Source: Tardiphaga robiniae (GTDB lineage: Bacteria > Pseudomonadota > Alphaproteobacteria > Rhizobiales > Xanthobacteraceae). From it: a DNA stretch of 64,000 nucleotides. Positions 35,964 to 43,111 of this stretch are shown piece after piece. Where the stretch lies: contig NZ_JABMCJ010000067.1 in the NCBI RefSeq assembly GCF_013359755.1, positions 1 to 64,000 on the forward strand, in the 5' to 3' direction. Below the pieces are notes generated by a model. The model was not told where the DNA came from and made no database searches. It saw only the letters and a list, made by a program, of their open reading frames with translations. A program made the translations under genes and the position numbers. Within the stretch, counting starts at the first letter, position 1. Each line of letters begins with the position of its first letter.

Positions 35964-36896
35964 ATGCCCGCGCGCTTGTTCATGTCATCCGGCGATATGA
36001 ACGCCGACCGGCGTTTCGACTATGCGCGCGACCTGCAGGTACAGGGCGATCTGGTGGCGGCGGCCGATCTGTTCGAGCAGGCCACTGATTTGGCGCCGGG
36101 CTTTGCCACCGCATGGTTCGTGCTCGGGGAGGTCCGGGAGCAGCTGGGTGACACCGCTGCCGCCATTGCCGCGTTTCGCCGCGCGCAGGCCAGCGATCCC
36201 GGTGATCGCAACGGTGCTGGTTTGCGGTTGATGCGGCTCGGCGCTGACGATCTCTCGGCCATGCCGGCGACCTATGTGACGGCGCTGTTCGATCAATACG
36301 CGCCTAAGTTCGACGCCGCGCTGGTCGATACGCTCGGTTATCGCGGACCAGCGGTCCTGTTGGGCGCCGTGCGTGCCGCATGCGCTGCGACGGATAGGGC
36401 GATGCTCTTCCCCCGCGCCATCGATCTCGGTTGCGGCACCGGGCTGGCAGCCGGCGCTTTTGCCGCCTGCACCGGCGCCATCATCGGCATCGACCTGTCG
36501 CCGCGCATGATCGAGCGCGCTCATGCCACCGGGCTTTACGCCGAGCTTGAAGTGGTCGAGATCGTCGAGGGTTTGTGCCGCCGGTCAGATAGCAGTGTCG
36601 AGCTGGTCATCGCCGCCGACGTGCTGATCTATCTGCACGACCTTGCGCCGGTTTTGCGAGAAGCTACGCGCGTGCTGGTCCCAGACGGGTTGCTCGCCTT
36701 CACGGCTGAGACCCATGACGGCGACGGTGTCGCTCTCGGCGCGGGCTTGCGTTATGCGCAGAGCGAAGATCATCTGCGTGGCCTGATCGCAACTGCCGGC
36801 CTGGCGCTCATTCATCTTGAACACGTTTCGTCTCGTACGGAACGCGGCGTTGCCGCACCAGGACTGGTGGCCGTCGCGATCAAACGTCGGCTTTAA
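35964..36896 (+). CDS. TPR-containing SAM-dependent methyltransferase
   Basis: A 310-residue protein. Two TPR-like helix pairs (about 20-85: ARDLQVQGDLVAAADLFEQATDLAPGFATAWFVLGEVREQLGDTAAAIAAFRRAQASDP) are fused to a class I methyltransferase: motif I AIDLGCGTGLAAGAF, motif II IGIDLSPRMIERA, IAADVLIYL and the post-motif LVPDGLLAFTAE. The substrate is not known; the TPR part suggests protein binding. ATG codons at 35964 and 35982 are both possible. Divergent from the exonuclease gene, so it probably is not part of that operon. Confidence 0.88.
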   Translation: MPARLFMSSGDMNADRRFDYARDLQVQGDLVAAADLFEQATDLAPGFATAWFVLGEVREQLGDTAAAIAAFRRAQASDPGDRNGAGLRLMRLGADDLSAMPATYVTALFDQYAPKFDAALVDTLGYRGPAVLLGAVRAACAATDRAMLFPRAIDLGCGTGLAAGAFAACTGAIIGIDLSPRMIERAHATGLYAELEVVEIVEGLCRRSDSSVELVIAADVLIYLHDLAPVLREATRVLVPDGLLAFTAETHDGDGVALGAGLRYAQSEDHLRGLIATAGLALIHLEHVSSRTERGVAAPGLVAVAIKRRL

Positions 36897-36938
36897 CGCC
36901 GTCGGGGTCAGCTAGGGCAAGTTTGCTGGCGCGATCGA

Positions 36939-36970
36939 GAAACGAAGCGAAAAGACGGTCGCTTCGTTTC
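36939..36970 (+). terminator. Perfect hairpin downstream of the methyltransferase gene
   Basis: GAAACGAAGCGA (36939-36950) is exactly complementary to TCGCTTCGTTTC (36959-36970), with an eight-base loop, 42 bases after the stop. There is no clear T run after it, so it may be a transcript-end or stability hairpin. Confidence 0.6.
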
Positions 36971-37025
36971 AAGGTCTTACAATGAAGGCCGGGCAATAAC
37001 GTCTGTGAGCGCCAAGCGTCCTACC

Positions 37026-37056
37026 AATAAAAACCCCGGCCGTGAGGCCGGGGTTT
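37026..37056 (-). terminator. Intrinsic terminator of the first double-barrel gene
   Basis: On the minus strand AAACCCCGGCC pairs with GGCCGGGGTTT and a TTTTTATT tract follows. It lies 25-55 bases after the stop of the gene ending at 37081. A near-identical hairpin ends the next paralogue. Confidence 0.9.
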
Positions 37057-37080
37057 CGCGTTTCAGCGATGTCACCAGGA

Positions 37081-38487
37081 TCAGTACTTCGCAACGACCG
37101 GGCTGTTGAAGTGATAGTTCAGCCCGGTGCGGAAGATGTGTTCGGTGACCGCGGTCGTGACGGTCGTGGTGTTGATCAGGTTCGAGGTCGAGCCGAGATC
37201 GACATAGAGATATTCCGTCTTCGAGGTCCAGCTCGGGCCGAACAGGCCGAGCAGGGTGAAAGGCGTCTCGATGCCGGCGCCCGCGGTCCAGCCGCTCCTC
37301 GTGGTCGATGCATTGAGCTGCACGGCGCCGTCTTCGCTGGCCTTGGTCTTCACGCCGCCATAGGCGTAACCGCCGGTGGCATAGAACAGCGTCGAGCCGA
37401 CCGAGTAGCCGAGGCGGCCGCGAACAGTGCCGAACCAGGGCAGCTTGGCGTCGAACGGGACGTCGCCGAGGCCAATCGCCGTCTTGTTGTCGCGCTGGCT
37501 CGAAGCCTGGATGTCGGTTTCCAGACCGTAGACCCAGTTCGCCATCTGCCAGTTGTAACCCAGCTGTAGGCCGCCATTGATGCCATCGGGAGCGAGGTTG
37601 AAGGCATTGTAGGAAGGTAAGTCGCCAAGGCCATCACCGGCTTTGGAGACCGAGGTGCGGTCGCGTCCGATGCCGGAGCCGACATTGCCGCCGAGATACC
37701 AACCGGTCCAGTTCGCGGCAGGCGCCGGCACATAGGTGCTGTTGTTGCCGCCGATGCGATAGTTCAGACCGACGCGGAACAGATTCTCGCGCAGTTCGGT
37801 GGTGGTGGTCTGCGGAAAGGTGCCGAGCACCATCACCTGGTCGGTCTTGTTGCCGAGGTTGAGATAGAGGTACTCGATCTTGCCGGTCCAGTTGCCGCCG
37901 AGAGATGCCTCGACGCCGCTGCCGACGGTCCAGCCGCCCTGGACGCGGCTCGTCGCCAGGGCAGGAAAGCCCAGGGAGGTGGAGGTAGTGGTGACGTTGC
38001 CATAGGCATAGCCGCCGGTCACATAGCTGAGCACCGGACCCGTTGCCAGACCGACGCGGCCGCGCACCGTGCCGAACCAGTCGATTTTCTGGCTGTAGGT
38101 GTCCTGCGACGCCAGCGGAAAGGCGCCGTTCTCCAGCAACGGATAGCTGTCCTTCAGCGCGCCGCCCTGGATGTCGGCTTCGACGCCGTAGACCAGCGGG
38201 CCGAACATGGAGCCGGTCTGCCAGTTGTAGCCGATCTGACCGCCACCGAATCCGCCAGCAGGCTGTAGATAGGTCGAGGTGGCTGAGCCGGGAGTGATCG
38301 GGTCGTTGTTTTGCAGCCGATCCCGGCCGACGCCGTAGCCCGCGTTCACGCCCATGTAGAAGCCGGTCCAGTCATAAACCGCTGTTACCGGCACCTTGTA
38401 GTAGGGGGCCTTCACGGCCATGTCGGCGGCTTGCGCACCGGCGGTCAGTGCGAGCAGTGCCGCGGCGGTGAGGCGAAGGGTTTTCAT
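37081..38487 (-). CDS. Double beta-barrel outer-membrane protein, copy 1
   Basis: A 468-residue secreted protein (signal peptide MKTLRLTAAALLALTAGAQA, then ADMAVKAPYY) made of two homologous barrels. Barrel 1 runs from YDWTGFYMG (about 39) to FRVGLNYRIGG (about 247). Barrel 2 runs from NWTGWYLGG (about 259) to FRTGLNYHF (about 460). Each contains WFGTVRGR, TGGYAYG, a GxGxE strand and an EYLY(L/V)(N/D)LG strand. The normal Omp25/31-type protein has one such barrel of about 200 residues, like the gene at 6864-7526. It is a tandem fusion, closely related to the adjacent copy 2. Confidence 0.88.
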   Translation of the reverse strand: MKTLRLTAAALLALTAGAQAADMAVKAPYYKVPVTAVYDWTGFYMGVNAGYGVGRDRLQNNDPITPGSATSTYLQPAGGFGGGQIGYNWQTGSMFGPLVYGVEADIQGGALKDSYPLLENGAFPLASQDTYSQKIDWFGTVRGRVGLATGPVLSYVTGGYAYGNVTTTSTSLGFPALATSRVQGGWTVGSGVEASLGGNWTGKIEYLYLNLGNKTDQVMVLGTFPQTTTTELRENLFRVGLNYRIGGNNSTYVPAPAANWTGWYLGGNVGSGIGRDRTSVSKAGDGLGDLPSYNAFNLAPDGINGGLQLGYNWQMANWVYGLETDIQASSQRDNKTAIGLGDVPFDAKLPWFGTVRGRLGYSVGSTLFYATGGYAYGGVKTKASEDGAVQLNASTTRSGWTAGAGIETPFTLLGLFGPSWTSKTEYLYVDLGSTSNLINTTTVTTAVTEHIFRTGLNYHFNSPVVAKY

Positions 38488-38631
38488 GATGGGATCCAGT
38501 TCAGGTTTCTGGCCGAACTATGAAGGGGTAACGGAATGCTGTCTGCAGCCGTGCGACCAGAAATTGCGGTATTTGGATATTGGGTTCCTTGTGGTTAATT
38601 TTCTCGGAACAGCGTTGTTCAGGGCGCAAAC

Positions 38632-38660
38632 AAAAACCCCGGCCGCAAGGCCGGGGTTTT
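38632..38660 (-). terminator. Intrinsic terminator of the second double-barrel gene
   Basis: AAAACCCCGGCC pairs with GGCCGGGGTTTT around a GCAA-type loop, followed on the minus strand by TTTTTGTTTG. It is almost the same sequence as the terminator at 37026-37056, consistent with duplication of the whole transcription unit. Confidence 0.9.
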
Positions 38661-38683
38661 CGAAATAGCGGATGTCGCTGAGA

Positions 38684-40033
38684 TCAGTACTTCGCAACGA
38701 CCGGGCTGTTGAAGTGGTAGTTCAGGCCGGTACGGAAGATGTGCTCGGTAACCTTGCTCTCGCTGACGACGCCGGGAAGGATCGTGGTCGAAGCCGAGCC
38801 GAGGTCGACATAGAGATATTCGGTCTTCGAGGTCCAGTTCGGTCCGAACAGGCCGAGCAGCTTGAACGGGGTCTCGATGCCCGCACCAGCGGTCCAGCCG
38901 CTCTTGGTGGTCGAAGCGTTGGCAACTTCGACGCCCAGTGCGTTGATCTTGGTCTTCACGCCGCCGTAGGCGTAACCGCCGGTGGCGTAGAACAGGGTCG
39001 AACCGACCGAGTAGCCGAGGCGGCCACGAACCGTGCCGAACCAGGGCAGCTTCTGATCGTAGCTGACGAGGCCGAGAGCAACCGCAGTTTTGTTGTCGCG
39101 CTGGCTGGAAGCCTGGATGTCGGCTTCAAGACCGTAAACCCAGTTCGATGCCTGCCAATTGTAACCGATCTGGGCACCGCCGTTGATGCCGTCCGGAGAA
39201 AGGTTGAACTGCTCAGGAACCGGGGTGACGCCGGTAAGCGTGGTGCGATCACGACCGGTGCCGGAACCGATGTTGCCGCCGAGGTACCAGCCGGTCCAGT
39301 TCGCTGCAGCGACCGGGGTGTAAACGCTGTTGCCGCCGATGCGGTAGTTCAGACCGACGCGGAACAGGTTTTCACGCAGCTCGGTGTTGGTGAGCTGGGT
39401 GGGGGTAGCGAACGCATCAGAGCGGTTGCCGAGGTTCAGGTAGAGATATTCGATCTTGCCGGTCCAGTTGCCGCCGAGCGCTGCTTCCACGCCGCTGCCG
39501 ATGGTCCAGCCGGTCGCCATGCGGCTGTCCGAGAACGCCGTCACGCCGCCTTCAGTGATCGTGGTCTTGACGTTGCCGTAAGCGAAACCGCCGGTGAAGT
39601 AGCTCAGGACCGGACCGGTTGCGAGACCGACGCGGCCACGAACGGTGCCGAACCAATCCGACTTCTGACCGTAGACGGTCTGCAGCGGGCCAACCACATT
39701 GGCGCCACCGCCGGTGAGGCCCGAACCCTGGATGTCGGCTTCGAGGCCGTAAACGATCGGGCCGAGCAGCGAGTCGCCCTGCCAGTTATAGCCGATCTGG
39801 CCGCCGCCGAAGCCGCCCTGCGGCGTGAGATACAGCGAGTCGCCGGTGTAGCTATGGGTGACGCGGTCGCGGCCGATGCCGACGCCGGCGTTCACGCCGA
39901 TGTAGAAGCCGGTCCAGTTATAGACCGAGACGAGGGGCGCCTTGTAATAAGGGGCCTTGACGGCCAGATCGGCAGCCTGCGCGCTCACAGCGGTTCCGAG
40001 CAGCGCGGCGCTCGCAAGAAGAATACGTTTCAT
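38684..40033 (-). CDS. Double beta-barrel outer-membrane protein, copy 2
   Basis: A 449-residue paralogue of the preceding gene product, with signal peptide MKRILLASAALLGTAVSAQA and two barrels (about 39-233 and about 246-443). Long blocks are shared with copy 1: WFGTVRGRVGLATGPVLSY, EYLYLNLGN, LRENLFRVGLNYRIGGN, IQASSQRDNKTA, and the identical ending FRTGLNYHFNSPVVAKY. The tandem genes with matching terminators indicate recent duplication. The ATG at 40033 is chosen because it gives the signal peptide. Likely an abundant surface protein in view of its neat terminators; function unknown. Confidence 0.88.
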   Translation of the reverse strand: MKRILLASAALLGTAVSAQAADLAVKAPYYKAPLVSVYNWTGFYIGVNAGVGIGRDRVTHSYTGDSLYLTPQGGFGGGQIGYNWQGDSLLGPIVYGLEADIQGSGLTGGGANVVGPLQTVYGQKSDWFGTVRGRVGLATGPVLSYFTGGFAYGNVKTTITEGGVTAFSDSRMATGWTIGSGVEAALGGNWTGKIEYLYLNLGNRSDAFATPTQLTNTELRENLFRVGLNYRIGGNSVYTPVAAANWTGWYLGGNIGSGTGRDRTTLTGVTPVPEQFNLSPDGINGGAQIGYNWQASNWVYGLEADIQASSQRDNKTAVALGLVSYDQKLPWFGTVRGRLGYSVGSTLFYATGGYAYGGVKTKINALGVEVANASTTKSGWTAGAGIETPFKLLGLFGPNWTSKTEYLYVDLGSASTTILPGVVSESKVTEHIFRTGLNYHFNSPVVAKY

Positions 40034-40379
40034 GGTCGACCCCAATTCAGATTTGAACCGTTAGAATAGGGGAGTCGGGCCATATTGGCTGTATCCGGAC
40101 GGCCACACTGTCCGACATTGCAACCGCAGGGGCGCCGGCCAAAAAAAGCCGGTTAAATAAGCGTTTAGACGTCCGTGGCGCGATGCGTATTTCGTCACGT
40201 TTGGGTGCGCTGAGACCCTGTCGATAGCCAACCCACGGAAAACATGAGGCAACCTGTGAGGGATTGCCAACCCTGCTGCGCCCGCAGAGGATAAGGGCAA
40301 GCCCGTACAGCCGCGATCAACGCCGGGACGGGTCACAAAAACACGCCCGCACAAGCGGGTCTCAGGGAGAAAACACCAG
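40034..40379. promoter_or_regulatory. Divergent control region between barrel gene and binding-protein gene
   Basis: A 346-base stretch with no gene. It must hold the promoters of copy 2 of the double-barrel gene (leftward) and of the first binding-protein gene (rightward). The hairpin CCCGC-ACAA-GCGGG (near 40347-40360) lies just before the CAGGGAG ribosome site of the rightward gene. I do not see a convincing -35/-10 pair by eye. Confidence 0.5.
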
Positions 40380-41600
40380 ATGCCTTCGCGCCGCAGGTCT
40401 GTCTTTAGGACGGCAACACTCGCTGCAGTTGTCTCGATTCTGGCCCATTCGGCCTCTGCGGCGGACAAGAAATACGATCCGGGTGCCAGCGATACCGAGA
40501 TCAAGCTTGGCCAGACCATCCCCTATAGCGGCGCCGGTTCCCTGTATGGCGTGATCGGCCGGACACAGGCCGCCTATTTCCAGATGCTGAACGAAAAGGG
40601 CGGCATCAACGGCCGCAAGATCAATTTCATGTCGCTGGACGATGCCTATAGTGCGCCGAAGGCCGTCGAGGCCACCCGCCGGCTGGCGGAGCAGGACGAG
40701 GTGCTGGCGCTGTTCGGCTCGCTGGGCACTGCGCCGCAGTCGGCGGTGCAGAAGTTTCTCAACAGCAAGAAGATCCCGCAGCTGTTGCTCAACACCGGCG
40801 CCTCGCGCTGGAACAACCCGAAAGAGTTCAAGTGGACCACGCCGGGCCTGCCGATCTATTCGACCGAGGGCCGGATCATCGCGCGCTACCTGATGCAGGC
40901 CAAGCCGAACGCCAAGGTCGCGATCCTTTACCAGAACGACGAGTTCGGAAAGGACTTCATGAATTCGTTCAAGGAGATTCTGGCCGAAGCGGGCGGCTCC
41001 GCGAAGGTGATCGCCGAGGCGTCTTATGACCTCACCGATCCGACCATCGATTCCCAACTGATCAATCTGGCGAAATCGGGCGCCGACACTTTCTTCAACA
41101 TCTCCACCGGCAAGGCGACGTCGCAGTCGATCCGCAAGGTCGCGGAGCTCGGCTGGAAGCCGCTGCATCTCCTGGTGTCGACCTCGAGCGGTCGCTCGAT
41201 CATCAACGCCGCCGGCGCCGAGAATGCCAAGGGCATCGTGGCGATGACCTACACCAAGGAAGTCAGCAGCGAGAAGTGGAAGGACGATCCGGACGTGATC
41301 GCCTTCCAGGAGCTGCGCAAGAAGTATCTGCCGAATGTCGATCCCGACAACACCATCGCATTCCAGGGCTATTCGCAGGGCGTGACCATGGCGGAGATCC
41401 TGCGCCGCTGCGGCGACGATCTCACCCGTGAGAATGTCCTGAAGCATGCCACCAATCTGGAAGGCTACCGCGCACCGGTGTTCCTGCCGGGTATCACCTA
41501 TGGCTTCACGCCGACCGACTACACTACCATCAAGGCGCTCTATGTGGGCACATTCAACGGCACCGACTGGGATCTGTCGGACAAGCCGGTGAGCCAGTAA
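40380..41600 (+). CDS. Branched-chain amino-acid-type ABC substrate-binding protein, copy 1
   Basis: A 406-residue periplasmic protein (signal peptide MPSRRRSVFRTATLAAVVSILAHSASA) of the LivK/Peripla_BP_6 type. It starts ADKKYDPGASDTEIKLGQTIPYSGAGSLYG and carries DDAYSAPKAVEATRRL, FGSLGTAPQSAVQKFLN, LYQNDEFGKDFMNSFK and YDLTDPTIDSQLINLAKSGAD. Members feed LIV-type or related ABC importers. No permease or ATPase genes adjoin. A paralogue with the same leader pattern (CAGGGAGAAAAC) follows after 106 bases. Ligand not predictable. Confidence 0.92.
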   Translation: MPSRRRSVFRTATLAAVVSILAHSASAADKKYDPGASDTEIKLGQTIPYSGAGSLYGVIGRTQAAYFQMLNEKGGINGRKINFMSLDDAYSAPKAVEATRRLAEQDEVLALFGSLGTAPQSAVQKFLNSKKIPQLLLNTGASRWNNPKEFKWTTPGLPIYSTEGRIIARYLMQAKPNAKVAILYQNDEFGKDFMNSFKEILAEAGGSAKVIAEASYDLTDPTIDSQLINLAKSGADTFFNISTGKATSQSIRKVAELGWKPLHLLVSTSSGRSIINAAGAENAKGIVAMTYTKEVSSEKWKDDPDVIAFQELRKKYLPNVDPDNTIAFQGYSQGVTMAEILRRCGDDLTRENVLKHATNLEGYRAPVFLPGITYGFTPTDYTTIKALYVGTFNGTDWDLSDKPVSQ

Positions 41601-41620
41601 GCGCGTATCTTAAAATAGCG

Positions 41621-41648
41621 ACCATCCCCGGCGGATAGGCCGGGGATG
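41621..41648. terminator. Hairpin between the two binding-protein genes
   Basis: CCATCCCCGGC pairs with GCCGGGGATGG around a six-base loop in the 106-base gap. There is no T run after it. It may attenuate or stabilise the upstream transcript and cause unequal expression of the two genes. Confidence 0.55.
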
Positions 41649-41706
41649 GAGACGACCAATCGGACTCGCAAAGAGCCGTATCAAAAATCATCAGGGAGAA
41701 AACGCC

Positions 41707-42924
41707 ATGAACAAGGGACTGTTTGCGTCTGCGGCGCGGGTCGCCGTCGTCGTGTTGCCACTGACTATGACGGCCGCTATCGCCGCCGACAAGAAATACG
41801 ATCCAGGCGCCAGCGACACTGAAATCAAGATCGGACAAACCATTCCGCATAGCGGACCCGGTTCGCTCTATGGCGTGCTAGGCCGTGTCGGTGAAGCCTA
41901 TTTCCAGAGCTTGAACGAGAAGGGCGGCATCAATGGCCGCAAAATCAAGTTTCTGACGATGGACGATTCCTACAGCGCACCGAAGGCGGTCGAGGCCACG
42001 CGCCGTCTGGTGGAGCAGGAGGAGGTACTTGCACTCTATGGCTCGCTCGGCACCGCGCCGCAGACGGCCGTGCACAAATATCTCAATTCCAAGGGCGTAC
42101 CGCAGCTGCTGCTCAACACCGGCGCATCGAAGTGGAACGATCCGAAGAACAACAAATGGACCATGGCCGGCCTGCCACTCTATCCGACCGAGGCGCGTAT
42201 TCTCGCCAAATATGCCGTCAGCGTGAATCCGAATGCGAAAGTCGGCATCCTCTATCAGAACGATGATTTCGGTCGGGATTTCCTCGGGCCGTTCAAGGAT
42301 GAACTCGCGAAAGCCGGCGGCACCGCCAAGGTGATCGCCGAGGTGACCTATGACCTCACCGATCCCACGATCGACTCGCAGCTGATCAATCTCGCCAAAT
42401 CCGGCGCCGATGTTTTCTATAACATCACCACCGGCAAGGCGACGTCACAGTCGATCCGCAAGGTGGTCGAGCTCGGCTGGAAGCCGCTGCAGTTGTTGTC
42501 GGCGGGCTCCACCGGCCGATCGATCCTGGAGGCGGCAGGGTTGGAGAACGCCAAGGGCATTGTCTCGATTGCCTATGGCAAGGATATCGGTTCGCCGCTT
42601 TATGCCAAGGATCCCGACATCGTGGCGTTCGAAGCGCTGCGTGCGAAGTATCTGCCGACGGTCTCCGCGGATAATTCGATCGCCTTCTTCGGCTATGGTC
42701 AGGCCGTGTCCATGGCGGAAATCCTACGCCGCTGCGGTGACGAGCTTACCCATGAGAACGTACTAAAGCAGGCCATCGGCCTGAACGGCTTCCGCGCTCC
42801 GCAAATGCTGCCGGGGGTGAGTTACAGCTATACCAATGACGCCTATGTTCCGATGGCGACGCTCTACACCCAGCGGTTTGACGGCAAGGACTGGATCATC
42901 TCCGACAAGTCGGTGACGCAATAA
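41707..42924 (+). CDS. Branched-chain amino-acid-type ABC substrate-binding protein, copy 2
   Basis: A 405-residue paralogue of the preceding gene product, with signal peptide MNKGLFASAARVAVVVLPLTMTAAIA and the same mature start (ADKKYDPGASDTEIKIGQTIPHSGPGSLYG). Shared blocks include DDSYSAPKAVEATRRLVEQEEVLALYGSLGTAPQ, LLLNTGAS, YDLTDPTIDSQLINLAKSGAD and KATSQSIRKVVELGWKPL. It was probably produced by tandem duplication with copy 1. No transporter membrane components lie nearby, so both may use a shared importer elsewhere or act as receptors. Confidence 0.92.
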   Translation: MNKGLFASAARVAVVVLPLTMTAAIAADKKYDPGASDTEIKIGQTIPHSGPGSLYGVLGRVGEAYFQSLNEKGGINGRKIKFLTMDDSYSAPKAVEATRRLVEQEEVLALYGSLGTAPQTAVHKYLNSKGVPQLLLNTGASKWNDPKNNKWTMAGLPLYPTEARILAKYAVSVNPNAKVGILYQNDDFGRDFLGPFKDELAKAGGTAKVIAEVTYDLTDPTIDSQLINLAKSGADVFYNITTGKATSQSIRKVVELGWKPLQLLSAGSTGRSILEAAGLENAKGIVSIAYGKDIGSPLYAKDPDIVAFEALRAKYLPTVSADNSIAFFGYGQAVSMAEILRRCGDELTHENVLKQAIGLNGFRAPQMLPGVSYSYTNDAYVPMATLYTQRFDGKDWIISDKSVTQ

Positions 42925-42941
42925 GACCACAGGTCTCTCCA

Positions 42942-43087
42942 CGTCATTGCGAGCCCCGGCGAAAATTGGCGCAGCCAATTTCGTTTGGGCGAAGCAATCC
43001 AGTCTTCTCTTGCTGTTTTCTGGATTGCTTCGTCGCAAGGGCTTAGGGGAAAGTTGCACGGCAACTTTCCTTGACCTCGCAATGACG
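42942..43087. repeat. Palindromic repeat, CGTCATTGCGAGC family, copy 2
   Basis: It has the same ends and core (CGTCATTGCGAGC, GCGAAGCAATCCAG, CTGGATTGCTTCGTCGC, CGCAATGACG) as the copies at 4077 and 60731. It also contains an extra inner hairpin (GGAAAGTTGC against GCAACTTTCC, near 43050-43071). It ends 25 bases before the helicase gene. Confidence 0.92.
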
Positions 43088-43111
43088 GCTGAGAGTGCCT
43101 AGTTCTAACGC

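Noticed and set aside
38672-40069. A 465-codon plus-strand open frame opposite the second double-barrel gene
   Set aside because: It mirrors the porin-like gene exactly, has no recognisable domain, and arises from GC-rich codon bias on the opposite strand. The minus-strand gene has a signal peptide and terminator.
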